64,000 nt of DNA from DASYTH01 sp045806965 (GTDB lineage Bacteria > Actinomycetota > Actinomycetes > Mycobacteriales > Pseudonocardiaceae): contig JBJMIG010000038.1 in the NCBI GenBank assembly GCA_045806965.1, forward strand, positions 62,001 to 126,000, given 5' to 3'. The translations under genes and the position numbers were made by a program. Shown here piece after piece: positions 7,937 through 17,005 of this stretch; the first letter of the stretch is position 1, and each line of letters opens with the position of its first letter. The notes below the pieces were generated by a model, which saw only the letters and a list, made by a program, of their open reading frames with translations, had not been told where the DNA came from and made no database searches.

Positions 7937-9541
7937 CTAGCCGGTCGTCCACTGTGGAAGGCTGGGCTCGCTCCCGCGGTTGGTGCGGTCCAGTCCGGTC
8001 AGCACATAGGTGTAGCGCTGCCCGGCGCGGGCGCCGGTGTCGGTGAACTCGTGCCTGGGACCGGCCCCGGCCCGGCCGGTGGCCACCAGGTTCCGCGCGT
8101 CGGCCAGCTCACAACCGCGCACGCCGCGTAGCCCGTCGAAGCGGTAGAGCGCGAACGAGGTGGTGTCGTGACCGGCCACCCAGCGCAGGTGCACGCCGTC
8201 GGCCGCGGACCGGGCGGTCACGATCAGTGGCCGGTGCGGCGCCCGGCCACCGGTGGTTGCCAGCCGCTGGGCCACCGGGACCAGCGCGGGCCTGGTGTAG
8301 TGCTCGGCCGCCAACAGGTCCATGTGGGACAGCCGGTTGGCCCGGACGTCCTTGGCGGAGAAGTACACGTCGCCGCGCACCTGCGGGAGCGACCGGTTGA
8401 AGGTCAGGTGCCTGGACAGCTCGGCCGAGTCCATCCACTCGGGACTCTGGGTGGACACCCCGACCTTGTAGTTGGCCTGCCCGGCGTAGAGCTGCACCCC
8501 GGTGCCGTCGACCACCCCGGCCCACCAGGACATCACCTTGGCGTAGTCGGCCGGTGCGAACCCGATGGTCCAGTACGCCTGCGGCACGATGTAGTCGAGC
8601 CAGCGTTCGCGCACCCACTTGCGGGTGTCCGCACCGAGATCGTCGTAGGTCTGCACGCCGGCGGTGGTGTCCGAGCCGGCCGGGTCGGTGGCCCCGTTGC
8701 GCCACACCGCGAACGGGCTCACGCCGAACTTCACCCAGGGCTTGACCTCGGCGATCCGGGCGGCCAGCTCGGAGATCAGCCGATCCACGTTGTCCCGGCG
8801 CCAGTCCGCCTTCACCGGGAAGTCCGCAGCGCCGTAGCGCTGGTAGGTCGCCTCGTCGTCGAACTGTTGCCCGGCAACGGGGTAGGGGTAGAAGTAGTCG
8901 TCGAAGTGCACCGCGTCCACGTCGTAGCGGCGGACCGCGTCCAGGATGGCGTCCTCGGTGAACCGCCGTACCTCGGGGATTCCCGGGTTGTAGTAGAGCT
9001 TTCCGCCGTAGGGCACGACCCAGTCGGGGTGCACCCTGGCCGGGTGGTCCGGCAGCAGCCGGCTCGGGTCCGCGTTCATGGCCACCCGGTACGGGTTGAA
9101 CCAAGCGTGCAGCTCGAGGTTTCGCCGGTGCGCCTCGGCCACCGCGAAACCGAGCGGGTCGTAGCCCGGATCCTGGCCCTGCGTCCCGGTGAGCCACTGC
9201 GACCATGGTTCCAGCGGTGACGGCCAGAACGCGTCCGCCGTGGGACGCACCTGGAGGATCACCGTGTTGAGCCGGCGGGCCACCGCCTCGTCCAGCCAGC
9301 CCACCAGCTCCGCCTGCTGCTCGGCGGCCGAGAGCCCGGTCCGGGACGGCCAGTCGATGTTCGTCACGCTGGCGATCCACTCCGCCCGCACCTGCCGGTT
9401 GGGCGTCGCGGGGTCCGGTGCCGGGCAGGGCACGCCGGGCGCCGACGCGGCCGCGACGGCCACCGTGCCGAGCAGCGTGGCGGCGAGCGCGACGATGACG
9501 GTGCTGACCGTGACCGCGGCCGTGCCGGTACGTCGAATCAT
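7937..9541 (-). CDS. Secreted GHL10-family (DUF187-like) glycosidase-like protein
   Basis: This is an exported protein of 534 residues with a signal peptide (MIRRTGTAAVTVSTVIVALAATL...AVAAASA). The large domain (about residues 40-400) is a TIM-barrel of the GHL10/YddW type: VRAEWIASVTNIDWPS, LNTVILQVRPTADAFWPS, LELHAWFNPYRVAMN, VDAVHFDDYFYPYP, VKFGVSPFAVWRN and DYIVPQAYW. A fibronectin-III-like domain follows at the C-terminus (about 440-534). Family members are thought to act on cell-wall-related glycans. FDDYFYP carries the likely acidic residues, but the true substrate is unknown. Confidence 0.8.
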   Translation of the reverse strand: MIRRTGTAAVTVSTVIVALAATLLGTVAVAAASAPGVPCPAPDPATPNRQVRAEWIASVTNIDWPSRTGLSAAEQQAELVGWLDEAVARRLNTVILQVRPTADAFWPSPLEPWSQWLTGTQGQDPGYDPLGFAVAEAHRRNLELHAWFNPYRVAMNADPSRLLPDHPARVHPDWVVPYGGKLYYNPGIPEVRRFTEDAILDAVRRYDVDAVHFDDYFYPYPVAGQQFDDEATYQRYGAADFPVKADWRRDNVDRLISELAARIAEVKPWVKFGVSPFAVWRNGATDPAGSDTTAGVQTYDDLGADTRKWVRERWLDYIVPQAYWTIGFAPADYAKVMSWWAGVVDGTGVQLYAGQANYKVGVSTQSPEWMDSAELSRHLTFNRSLPQVRGDVYFSAKDVRANRLSHMDLLAAEHYTRPALVPVAQRLATTGGRAPHRPLIVTARSAADGVHLRWVAGHDTTSFALYRFDGLRGVRGCELADARNLVATGRAGAGPRHEFTDTGARAGQRYTYVLTGLDRTNRGSEPSLPQWTTG

Positions 9542-9614
9542 GTGGCCGAGTGTGCCTTGTTCACCACATCGCTGTATATAGCGTGAACGGCTAACGGGTG
9601 ACGATTGCGCGGAC

Positions 9615-10055
9615 TCAGGAGGCCCACGGCAGCCGGCCGGGCGGCGCGGACTCAAGCCAGGACAGGAACCCGGTCAGCGCGTCCGGCCCCATCGCGATCT
9701 CCACCTCGGGATGGGCGCCACCCCGGCGGTTTCGGAACCGGATCACCCGGGCGCCAGCCGGCATGCCGTAGGCCTCCGGGCCGTCCGGTTCGCGCCGGTT
9801 GGCGATCTCCAAGCCGCTGCGCCGAATCACCCGGTCAGGTCCGGCGCGCAGGCTGAGCACGCGGAACCAGGCGAACTCGTCGCCCTGGTAGCGACCGACG
9901 CCCAGATGCCAACCCTTGCCGGAGTCGTCGAATCGGGTACGCAGCGCCACATGCACGCCACCGGAGCGCAGCAGCCGCACCCGCCGAACCACGAGATATG
10001 CCAACACCGACGCGAACAGGGCCAGGAGCGCCAGGAGCAGAAGTCTCGTGTCCAC
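9615..10055 (-). CDS. DUF2550 family membrane-anchored protein
   Basis: This 146-residue orthologue of mycobacterial Rv1312 is conserved next to atpC in actinobacteria. It has one N-terminal transmembrane helix (LLLLALLALFASVLAYLVV) and a basic cytosolic domain (VHVALRTRFDDSGKGWHLGVGRY...WFRVLSLRAGPD). The start is a GTG. The function is unknown, and conserved synteny is the only clue. Confidence 0.85.
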   Translation of the reverse strand: MDTRLLLLALLALFASVLAYLVVRRVRLLRSGGVHVALRTRFDDSGKGWHLGVGRYQGDEFAWFRVLSLRAGPDRVIRRSGLEIANRREPDGPEAYGMPAGARVIRFRNRRGGAHPEVEIAMGPDALTGFLSWLESAPPGRLPWAS

Positions 10056-10346
10056 GGCTGCTCCCCCCTCCGCCGCTCAGACCAGTGGCCAGGCGGCGGG
10101 CAGCCGCATGATCAGCCTCGCCACCACAAGGGGCTGGGCGCACGAGTCGGACACACGGACTCCTTCACTGGGGTACTCGCGCAGTCTAATTGGTCAACTG
10201 GCAACTTCCCCAGTCCGGTGTCCATTCGGTGTGGCGACTAACACCCGGGGGTTGGCGGCCGGGTACGGAAACCCGCGACCCCGCCGGGCGGGATCGCGGG
10301 TCGTCGGTCGCGGGTTGTCCTGCCGCTGCCCTGCCGGCGCTCGCGG
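10056..10346. terminator. Gap between atpC and the DUF2550 gene, with atp operon terminator
   Basis: This stretch of about 290 bp has no convincing gene. At 10271-10301, ACCCGCGACCCCGCC pairs with GGGCGGGATCGCGGGT to form a long GC-rich stem with little or no loop and one mismatch. It lies about 45 bp past the atpC stop on the minus strand and is the probable end of the atp transcript. The part nearer 10200 (TCTAATTGGTCAACTGGCAAC) is less GC-rich and may hold the DUF2550 promoter. Confidence 0.6.
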
Positions 10347-10715
10347 TCAGGCGGTGGGGTGACCGGTGGCGCGAAGCTGGGCCTTGGCGCGCAGCCGGGT
10401 CTCCTCGTCGTCGCTGTTCAGGTCGCGGCGGGCCTGTTCGACGTCGATCTCGTCCCGGAGCTCGGCGCCCTCGGCGAGGATGCTCACCCCGCGCTCGGTG
10501 ACCGAGAGGAAACCGCCGTGCACGGCGGCGTGGATCTCCTCGCCGCCGACCGCGTCGATGCGCACCATCTCGCCCTCGACCAGCTCGGCGACCAGCGGGA
10601 TGTGCCGGGGCAGGATGCCGATCTCCCCCTCGGTGGTGCGCGCGAACACGAACGTGGCCTCGCCGGACCAGAGCTGGCGGTCCGGCGCGACGAGTTCGAC
10701 CGACATCTCAGCCAC
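10347..10715 (-). CDS. atpC: ATP synthase epsilon subunit
   Basis: This is the epsilon subunit of the F1 central stalk, with 122 residues and a GTG start. The N-terminal beta-sandwich (MSVELVAPDRQLWSGEATFVFA...GEIGILPRHIPLVAEL) is complete. The C-terminal helical part is short (IDVEQARRDLNSDDEETRLRAKAQLRATG), as in mycobacteria, where this subunit suppresses ATP hydrolysis. It is the last gene of the atp operon, 27 bp after atpD. Confidence 0.95.
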   Translation of the reverse strand: MAEMSVELVAPDRQLWSGEATFVFARTTEGEIGILPRHIPLVAELVEGEMVRIDAVGGEEIHAAVHGGFLSVTERGVSILAEGAELRDEIDVEQARRDLNSDDEETRLRAKAQLRATGHPTA

Positions 10716-10742
10716 GGGATTCTCCTAAGTGGACGGTCGGGG

Positions 10743-12173
10743 TCACTTCTTACCGGTCAGCTCCTTGTGCCGGCGCTCCAGGTCCTCGAGGCCGCCGATC
10801 AGGAAGAACGCCTGCTCCGGGATGTGGTCGAACTCGCCCTTGGTGAGCTTGTCGAACGCCTCGACGGTCTCGGAGAGCGGCACGGTGGAACCGGGCTGCC
10901 CGGTGAACTGCTGGGCCGCCATCATGTTCTGCGACAGGAACCGCTCGATCCGCCGGGCCCGGCCGACCAGTTGCTTGTCCTCCTCGGACAGCTCGTCGAT
11001 GCCGAGGATGGCGATGATGTCCTGGAGGTCCTTGTAGCGCTGGAGGATCCGGATGACCTCCTGGGCCACCCGGTAGTGCTCCTCGCCGACAATGGACGGT
11101 TCCAGGATCGTGGAGCTGGACGCCAGCGGGTCCACCGCCGGGAAGATGCCCTTGGAGAACACGTCTCGGGACAGCTCGGTGGTGGCGTCCAGGTGGGCGA
11201 ACGTGGTGGCCGGCGCCGGGTCGGTGTAGTCGTCCGCGGGCACGTAGATGGCCTGCATCGAGGTGATCGACTTGCCCTTGGTCGACGTGATCCGCTCCTG
11301 CAGCTCGCCCATCTCGTCGGCCAGGGTCGGCTGGTAGCCCACCGCGGACGGCATCCGGCCGAGCAGCGTGGACACCTCGGACCCCGCCTGGGTGAACCGG
11401 AAGATGTTGTCGATGAACAGCAGCACGTCGACGTTCTTCACGTCCCGGAACCACTCCGCCATGGTCAGCGCGGACAGCGCGACCCGCATGCGGGTGCCCG
11501 GCGGCTCGTCCATCTGCCCGAACACCAGCGCGGTGTCCTTGAGCACGTTGGCTTCCTGTAGCTCGAGCCACAGGTCGTTGCCCTCACGGGTGCGCTCGCC
11601 GACGCCGGCGAACACCGAGGTGCCCTTGTGCACCCGGGCGATGCGGTTGATCATCTCCTGGATCAGCACGGTCTTGCCGACGCCGGCACCGCCGAACAGG
11701 CCGATCTTCCCACCGCGCACGTACGGGGTGAGCAGGTCGATCACCTTGAGGCCGGTCTCCAGCATCTCGGTGCGGCCCTCGAGCTGGTCGAACGGCGGCG
11801 GCTTGCGGTGGATGGACCACTGCTCGAGGTCGGCGCCGTAGCCCGGCTCGTCCAGGCAGGCACCCAACGCGTTGAACACGTGGCCCTTGACCTCGTCACC
11901 GACCGGGACCGAGATGGACTTGCCGGTGTCGGTCACCTCGACGCCGCGCACCAGGCCGTCGGTCGGCTGCATGGACACCGCGCGCACCACGCTCTCCCCG
12001 AGGTGCTGGGCGACCTCGAGGGTCAGCGTCTTGGCCAGCTGCTCGAACTCCACCTCGACGTGCATGGCGTTGAACAGTTCGGGCACCGAGCCCCGTGGGA
12101 ACTCGACGTCGACGACGGGGCCGATGATCCGCAGGACGCGGCCGATCTTGACGTCGTTGGTTGTAGCAGTCAT
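10743..12173 (-). CDS. atpD: ATP synthase beta subunit
   Basis: This is the catalytic F1 subunit with 476 residues. The P-loop is GLFGGAGVGKTVLIQE and the catalytic glutamate region is GVGERTREGNDLW. The segment ALSALTMAEWFRD is followed by DVLLFIDNIFRFTQAGSEVS (Walker B). It starts two bases after the atpG stop, and everything expected is present. Confidence 0.97.
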   Translation of the reverse strand: MTATTNDVKIGRVLRIIGPVVDVEFPRGSVPELFNAMHVEVEFEQLAKTLTLEVAQHLGESVVRAVSMQPTDGLVRGVEVTDTGKSISVPVGDEVKGHVFNALGACLDEPGYGADLEQWSIHRKPPPFDQLEGRTEMLETGLKVIDLLTPYVRGGKIGLFGGAGVGKTVLIQEMINRIARVHKGTSVFAGVGERTREGNDLWLELQEANVLKDTALVFGQMDEPPGTRMRVALSALTMAEWFRDVKNVDVLLFIDNIFRFTQAGSEVSTLLGRMPSAVGYQPTLADEMGELQERITSTKGKSITSMQAIYVPADDYTDPAPATTFAHLDATTELSRDVFSKGIFPAVDPLASSSTILEPSIVGEEHYRVAQEVIRILQRYKDLQDIIAILGIDELSEEDKQLVGRARRIERFLSQNMMAAQQFTGQPGSTVPLSETVEAFDKLTKGEFDHIPEQAFFLIGGLEDLERRHKELTGKK

Positions 12174-12175
12174 CG

Positions 12176-13111
12176 CTAGTCATCACTTCCTGCGGCAGCG
12201 GCGAGCGCGTTCGCGCCCCCGACGATCTCGCTGATCTCCTGGGTGATCTGAGCTTGGCGGGCCCGGTTGGCCTGCAAGGTGAGCCCGGTGATGAGCTCGT
12301 TGGCGTTGTCGGTCGCCGCCTTCATCGCGCGCCGCCGGGAGGCCGACTCCGAAGCCGCCGCCTCCAGCAGCGCGGTGTAGACCCGCGCCGACAGGTAGCG
12401 CGGCAGCAACGCGCCGAACAGCGCGTCGGCGTCCGGCTCGAACTCGTACAGCGGGGTGTCACCGGTGTCTTCCGCGCCGTACTCGACCTCGATCGGCGCC
12501 AGCCGGTGCGCCACCGCGACCTGGCTCAGCATGCCGCGGAACTCGGTGTAGACGATGTGCACCTCGTCGACGGCCAACTCGGCGGCGAGCTCCTCGGCCG
12601 CCTCCGTGGCGTAGTCGGTGCCGTGCAGGAACGCCGCCACCAGGGTGCGCGCGGCCGCCGCGGCGGCATCGTAGGTCGGCTGCTCGGAGAACCCGGTCCA
12701 GGACTCGACGATGTCGCGTTGCCGGAACCGGTAGTAGTTCAGGCCCTTGCGGCCGATCACGTACAGCCTCGGCTCCTTGCCCTGGTCGCGAAGCAGGGCG
12801 AAGAGCTCCTCGGCCCGGCGCAGCACGTTGGCGTTGTAGCCGCCGGCAAGGCCGCGGTCGCTGGTCACCACGAGTACCGCGGCGCGCTCCGGGTTCTCCC
12901 GCTCCACCAGCAACGGGTGGTCCAGAGCCGCGGTCTCGGCGAGCGCCGAGACCACCCCGGTGATCCCCTCGGTGTACGGCCGGGCCGCCTGCACCCTGGT
13001 CTGCGCCTTGGCGATCCGCGAGGTGGCGATCAGCTCCTGGGCCTTGGTGATCTTCCGCATCGACGTGGTGGCGCGAATCCGCCGACGCAGGACACGTACT
13101 TGAGCTGCCAC
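12176..13111 (-). CDS. atpG: ATP synthase gamma subunit
   Basis: This is the rotor shaft subunit with 311 residues and a GTG start. The N-terminal coiled-coil helix (VRVLRRRIRATTSMRKITKAQELIATSRI) and C-terminal helix (SASRRRAMKAATDNANELITGLTLQANRARQAQITQEI) that form the shaft are present. An internal acidic stretch (EYGAEDTGDTPLYEFEPD, about residues 208-225) lies where mycobacterial gamma has its extra loop. It follows atpA by six bases. Confidence 0.96.
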   Translation of the reverse strand: MAAQVRVLRRRIRATTSMRKITKAQELIATSRIAKAQTRVQAARPYTEGITGVVSALAETAALDHPLLVERENPERAAVLVVTSDRGLAGGYNANVLRRAEELFALLRDQGKEPRLYVIGRKGLNYYRFRQRDIVESWTGFSEQPTYDAAAAAARTLVAAFLHGTDYATEAAEELAAELAVDEVHIVYTEFRGMLSQVAVAHRLAPIEVEYGAEDTGDTPLYEFEPDADALFGALLPRYLSARVYTALLEAAASESASRRRAMKAATDNANELITGLTLQANRARQAQITQEISEIVGGANALAAAAGSDD

Positions 13112-13117
13112 CGTGAC

Positions 13118-14761
13118 CTACTTCTTCGGGGCCGCGCGCCGGACCTTGACCGACTCGTGGCCGACCTCGTCCGGGTCGAGCGCGTCGGCATCGGCCTCGT
13201 TGACCACTGAGCTGCCATCCGACGCGGTGAACTGCTGCTTCACCTCGTTGATGGCCTCGACCAGCCGCTTCTCCGAATCCTCCGTCAGTTCACCTGAGTT
13301 GCGGATGTCGTCGAGCAGGCCCTGGGCGTGCCGGCGGACGTGGTCGAGCAGCTCAGCCTCGAACCGCTTGACGTCGGCGGCCGGAACCGTGTCGAGGTGG
13401 CCCTGGGTGCCGGCGTAGATCACGACCACCTGCTCGGCGACCGGCATCGGCGCGTGCTGCCGCTGCTTGAGCAGTTCGACCAGCCGAACCCCGCGCTCCA
13501 GCTGCGCGCGCGAGGTGGCGTCGAGGTCGGAGGCGAACGCGGCGAACGCCTCGAGCTCGCGGTACTGGGACAGGTCGAGCCGCAGTGACCCTGCCACCTT
13601 GCGCATGGCCCTGACCTGCGCGCTGCCGCCCACCCGGGAGACCGAGACGCCGACGTTGATGGCCGGCCGGACACCCTGGTTGAACAGGTCGGTCTCCAGG
13701 AAGCACTGGCCGTCGGTGATCGAGATGACGTTGGTCGGGATATAGGCCGAGATGTCGTTGGCCTTGGTCTCGATCAGCGGCAGACCGGTCATCGAGCCGC
13801 CACCCAACTTGTCCGACAGCTTCGCGCAACGCTCGAGCAGGCGGGAGTGTAGGTAGAACACATCGCCGGGGAACGCCTCGCGGCCCGGCGGCCGGCGCAG
13901 CAGCAGCGAGATGGCCCGGTACGCCTCGGCCTGCTTGGTCAGGTCGTCGAACACGATCAGCACGTGCTTGCCCTGGTACATCCAGTGCTGGCCGATCGCC
14001 GAACCGGTGTACGGGGCCAGCCACTTGAAGCCGGCGGAGTCGGACGCGGGTGCGGCGACGATCGTGGTGTACTCCAGCGCCCCGGCGTCGTCGAGCGCCC
14101 GGCGCACCCCGGCGATGGTGGTGCCCTTCTGCCCGATCGCCACGTAGACGCAGCGCACCTGAAGCTTCTCGTCGCCGGTTTCCCAGTTCTGCTTCTGGTT
14201 GATGATCGTGTCCACGCAGACCGCGGTCTTGCCGGTCTTGCGGTCGCCGATGATCAGCTGACGCTGGCCGCGACCGATCGGCGTCATCGCGTCGATCGCC
14301 TTGAGGCCGGTCTGCAGCGGCTCCTTCACCGGCTGCCGGTCGATCACGGTCGGCGCCTGAAGCTCGAGTGCGCGCCGGTCCGACGCCTCGATGTCGCCGA
14401 GACCGTCGATCGGCTCGCCGAGCGGGTTCACCACCCGGCCGAGGAAGGCGTCGCCGACCGGCACGGAGAGCACCCGCCCGGTCCGCTTGACCGGCTGGCC
14501 CTCCTCGATCTTGTCGAAGTCACCGAGGATGACCGCGCCGATCTCGTGCACGTCGAGGTTCTGCGCGACGCCGAGCACGCCGCCCTCGAACTCGAGCAGC
14601 TCACTGGTCACCGCCGACGGCAGTCCCTGGACCCGGGCGATCCCGTCGTAGGCCTCCGCGACGGTGCCCACCTCCTCGCGCGAGGTGTCCGGCGAGAAGT
14701 TGGAGACGTAGTTCTCGATCGCGCTCCGGATCTCGTCTGAGGAGATCGTCAGCTCCGCCAT
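13118..14761 (-). CDS. atpA: ATP synthase alpha subunit
   Basis: This is the non-catalytic nucleotide-binding F1 subunit with 547 residues. The P-loop is LIIGDRKTGKTAVCVDTI, and the conserved VGGSAQVRAMRKVAG segment is present. A C-terminal extension of about 35 residues (from TASDGSSVVNEADADALDPD to the end) goes beyond E. coli alpha. Mycobacterial alpha also has a C-terminal extension, which inhibits ATPase activity. Here the tail ends in a basic KVRRAAPKK. Confidence 0.96.
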   Translation of the reverse strand: MAELTISSDEIRSAIENYVSNFSPDTSREEVGTVAEAYDGIARVQGLPSAVTSELLEFEGGVLGVAQNLDVHEIGAVILGDFDKIEEGQPVKRTGRVLSVPVGDAFLGRVVNPLGEPIDGLGDIEASDRRALELQAPTVIDRQPVKEPLQTGLKAIDAMTPIGRGQRQLIIGDRKTGKTAVCVDTIINQKQNWETGDEKLQVRCVYVAIGQKGTTIAGVRRALDDAGALEYTTIVAAPASDSAGFKWLAPYTGSAIGQHWMYQGKHVLIVFDDLTKQAEAYRAISLLLRRPPGREAFPGDVFYLHSRLLERCAKLSDKLGGGSMTGLPLIETKANDISAYIPTNVISITDGQCFLETDLFNQGVRPAINVGVSVSRVGGSAQVRAMRKVAGSLRLDLSQYRELEAFAAFASDLDATSRAQLERGVRLVELLKQRQHAPMPVAEQVVVIYAGTQGHLDTVPAADVKRFEAELLDHVRRHAQGLLDDIRNSGELTEDSEKRLVEAINEVKQQFTASDGSSVVNEADADALDPDEVGHESVKVRRAAPKK

Positions 14762-14812
14762 GGCAAATGGTCCCTGTCTCTTTCGTTTCTCTATCTGGTC
14801 TGGTGCTCGCGG

Positions 14813-15631
14813 CTATCCGGACAGTTGCTGGCGGGCCGCCGCCAGTCTGGCCGCGACGCTGCCGTCGATCAGCTCGTCACCGACCCGGATCACCAGGCCG
14901 CCGAGCAGCTGTGGGTCCAGCTCGACCTGGACGTCGATCGCCCGGCCGTAGATCCGGGACAGGTCCTCGGCCAGCCGGCGCTCCTGTGCCGCGGCGAGCG
15001 GCGCGGCGGCGGTGACCAGCGCGACGGACCGGCCACGGCGCTCCGCGGCCAGCTGGGCGAGCCGCTCGACCAGTGCGTCCAGGTTACGTCCGCGCGGCGC
15101 CCGGACGGCCTGCTCGAGCAGTTGCAGGGTGACCGGGTTGACCTTGCCGTCGAGTACCTGGTTGAGCAGGGCGAGCCGCCCGTCGGCCGGGCGCGCGGCG
15201 TTGGCGAGCAGGTCGCGCAGAACGGGTTCGGCGGTGAGCACCCGGCCGAACCGGAACAGCTCGTCCTCGACCTCCTCGAGCGCGTTGTCCCGCTCGGCGA
15301 CCGCGAGCGCGGCGTGCCTGGCCAGTGTCTCGATCACGTCGACCAGGTCCCCGCCGGTCGACCAACGGCTGGAAACCAGGCCGTGCAGGGTTTCCATCGC
15401 GGAGTCGGACACCTTGCCGCCGAACACCGTGTCGGCCAGCCGACGGCGCTGCTCCTCCGCCGTCGCCGGGTCGGCGAGATGGCGGCGCAGCGTGCGCTCG
15501 CCGCCGAGTACCCCGGCGACCGCGAACAGGTCGTCGGAGAGAGTGCGCAGCGCGGCGGTGCTCGCCTCGGCGATCAGATCCTCGTACCTGGCCCGGGCGG
15601 CCAAAAGGGACTCCCGGCTGGCGAACTGCAT
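14813..15631 (-). CDS. atpH: ATP synthase delta subunit
   Basis: This is the peripheral-stalk subunit connecting F1 to the b subunits, with 272 residues. That is the actinobacterial length, about 90 more than E. coli. It contains a long N-terminal helical part (LLAARARYEDLIAEASTAALRTL...) and the conserved C-terminal VTAAAPLAAAQERRLAEDLSRIYGRAIDVQVELDPQLLGGLVIRVGDELIDGS. Its ATG overlaps the b' stop by one base (TGATG). In mycobacteria this protein is fused behind a b'-like domain; here the two are separate but coupled. Confidence 0.93.
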   Translation of the reverse strand: MQFASRESLLAARARYEDLIAEASTAALRTLSDDLFAVAGVLGGERTLRRHLADPATAEEQRRRLADTVFGGKVSDSAMETLHGLVSSRWSTGGDLVDVIETLARHAALAVAERDNALEEVEDELFRFGRVLTAEPVLRDLLANAARPADGRLALLNQVLDGKVNPVTLQLLEQAVRAPRGRNLDALVERLAQLAAERRGRSVALVTAAAPLAAAQERRLAEDLSRIYGRAIDVQVELDPQLLGGLVIRVGDELIDGSVAARLAAARQQLSG

Positions 15632-16146
15632 CAGGCCCCTCCCCTGCCGGCCGGAACCGGGGACTCCGGCGCCGCCATCGCTTCGAGCTCGTCGAGGAAC
15701 CGGTCGACCGTGGCCGACCGCTTGGCCTCGTCGGCCAGATGCCCGGTCACCAGCTCGGTGGCCATGGTCGCGGCCATGGTGCCGATCTGGGTCCGCAGGT
15801 CGCGGATCACCGCGAGCCGCAGCGACTCCAGCTCGGCCTGGCCGCGCTGGCGGATCCGCTCGACCTCGCGCTGGGCGTGCTCCCGCATCTCCTCGACGAT
15901 GCGCTGCGCGTCCGCGCGGGCCTGGTCCCTGATCTTGGCCGTCTCGGTGCGTGCCTCGGCGAGCGCCTCCTGGTACTTCTGCTCGGCCGAGCCGAGCCGC
16001 TCGTGCGCGACCTTGGCGGCCTCGACCTGCTTGCGCACGGTCTCCTGCTGGTCGCGCGTGATCTTGCGGACCGGCGGCATCACGTAACGCCACAACACGA
16101 ACAGGATCACCGCGAAGGCGAGCAGTTCGGCGATCAGCTCAGCCAT
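15631..16146 (-). CDS. Second ATP synthase b-type subunit (b')
   Basis: This is a peripheral-stalk protein of 171 residues with one N-terminal membrane helix (LIAELLAFAVILFVLWRYVMPPV) and a long charged coiled coil (about 30-150). It corresponds to the N-terminal b-like part of the mycobacterial AtpH fusion protein. Together with the separate 272-residue delta it adds up to about the length of that fusion. The start overlaps the atpF stop by one base (TGATG), as does its own stop with atpH. The two b-type subunits probably form a heterodimeric stalk. Confidence 0.88.
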   Translation of the reverse strand: MAELIAELLAFAVILFVLWRYVMPPVRKITRDQQETVRKQVEAAKVAHERLGSAEQKYQEALAEARTETAKIRDQARADAQRIVEEMREHAQREVERIRQRGQAELESLRLAVIRDLRTQIGTMAATMATELVTGHLADEAKRSATVDRFLDELEAMAAPESPVPAGRGGA

Positions 16147-16640
16147 CAGCGGCCTCCCTTTCGGGCACGGCTCTGCGCCGCGACCTCCTCGCCGGTCACC
16201 CGGCTGGCCAGCGTGCCGGCCAGGTCGCGCACCCGCGGCTCGACGTCGGCGAGCACCCGCTCCCGCTCCTCGGCAAGCTGCTCGGCGGCCTGCTGTCGCA
16301 ACTGCGCCACCTCGGCGCCGGTCCGCGACCGGAACTCGTCGAGGATCTTCTGGCCCTCGGCGCGTGCGGTCTCGCGAATGCTCGCCGCCTCGGCCCGCGC
16401 CTCCGCCAGTGCCTGCTGGTAACGCTCCTCGGCGAGCCGGAACTTCTCATCGGCGTCGCGAGCCTCGTCATGGCCCTTCTGCACCATCTCTTCGCGCTCC
16501 CGCAACGCCTGGCGGACCGGCGGCACGATGAAACGGAAGAAGATGAACAGCACGACCAGGATGATGATCGATTCGACGATGAAGGTGCCGTTCGGCAGCA
16601 GGAAGTTGTTGGTCTCCGCCGCCAGGTTCGCCGCACTCAT
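16146..16640 (-). CDS. atpF: ATP synthase b subunit
   Basis: This is a peripheral-stalk subunit of 164 residues. The N-terminal segment NNFLLPNGTFIVESIIILVVLFIFFRFIVPPVRQAL gives one membrane helix. It is followed by an alanine/glutamate/arginine-rich coiled coil that runs to the C-terminus. It lies four bases after atpE and overlaps the b' gene by one base. Confidence 0.93.
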   Translation of the reverse strand: MSAANLAAETNNFLLPNGTFIVESIIILVVLFIFFRFIVPPVRQALREREEMVQKGHDEARDADEKFRLAEERYQQALAEARAEAASIRETARAEGQKILDEFRSRTGAEVAQLRQQAAEQLAEERERVLADVEPRVRDLAGTLASRVTGEEVAAQSRARKGGR

Positions 16641-16644
16641 CGGA

Positions 16645-16905
16645 TCACAGGCCAGGCGTGGCGAAGAACAGCAGCGCGGCGAACGCGAGGGCGATGAAGA
16701 AGTTTCCCTCGGCCAGTGCCACCGTCAGGAAGAAGGGGGTGAACAGGCGGCCCTGCGCCTCCGGCTGCCTGGCGACGCCGGCGACCAGCTGGCTGCCGGC
16801 GAGACCGTCACCGATCGAGGCACCCGCGGCACCGCCGCCGAGAGCGAGCCCACCGCCGACCATTGCACCGAGCTTGATGAGGGCCTCTCCCATGTCTACT
16901 GCCAT
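16645..16905 (-). CDS. atpE: ATP synthase c subunit
   Basis: This is the proton-carrying rotor ring subunit, a hairpin of two membrane helices with 86 residues. The polar loop reads ARQPEAQGRLF and the ion-binding carboxylate is the Glu in VALAEGNFFIALAF. Relative to M. tuberculosis AtpE, the loop and IGDG are kept, but the residues after the key Glu are GNF instead of AAY. Those positions contact diarylquinolines. The N-terminus is a little longer than in mycobacteria, and a second ATG 12 bases downstream is a possible alternative start. Confidence 0.95.
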   Translation of the reverse strand: MAVDMGEALIKLGAMVGGGLALGGGAAGASIGDGLAGSQLVAGVARQPEAQGRLFTPFFLTVALAEGNFFIALAFAALLFFATPGL

Positions 16906-17005
16906 GAGTCCACTACCAATCTATGCGAAAACGCCATTGAACATTGCCGAAACACTGCCATTGACTGCGATTGACACCGACTAACAAAGTTCGCGTCCGG
17001 GGACT
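16906..17005 (-). promoter_or_regulatory. Unusually AT-rich atpB-atpE spacer
   Basis: This 100-base gap is clearly richer in A and T than its surroundings (AATCTATGCGAAAACGCC, TTGAACATTGCCGAAACACT). Unstructured AT-rich leaders before atpE raise translation of the c subunit in other bacteria, where c is needed in many copies. The same role is inferred here. Confidence 0.45.
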
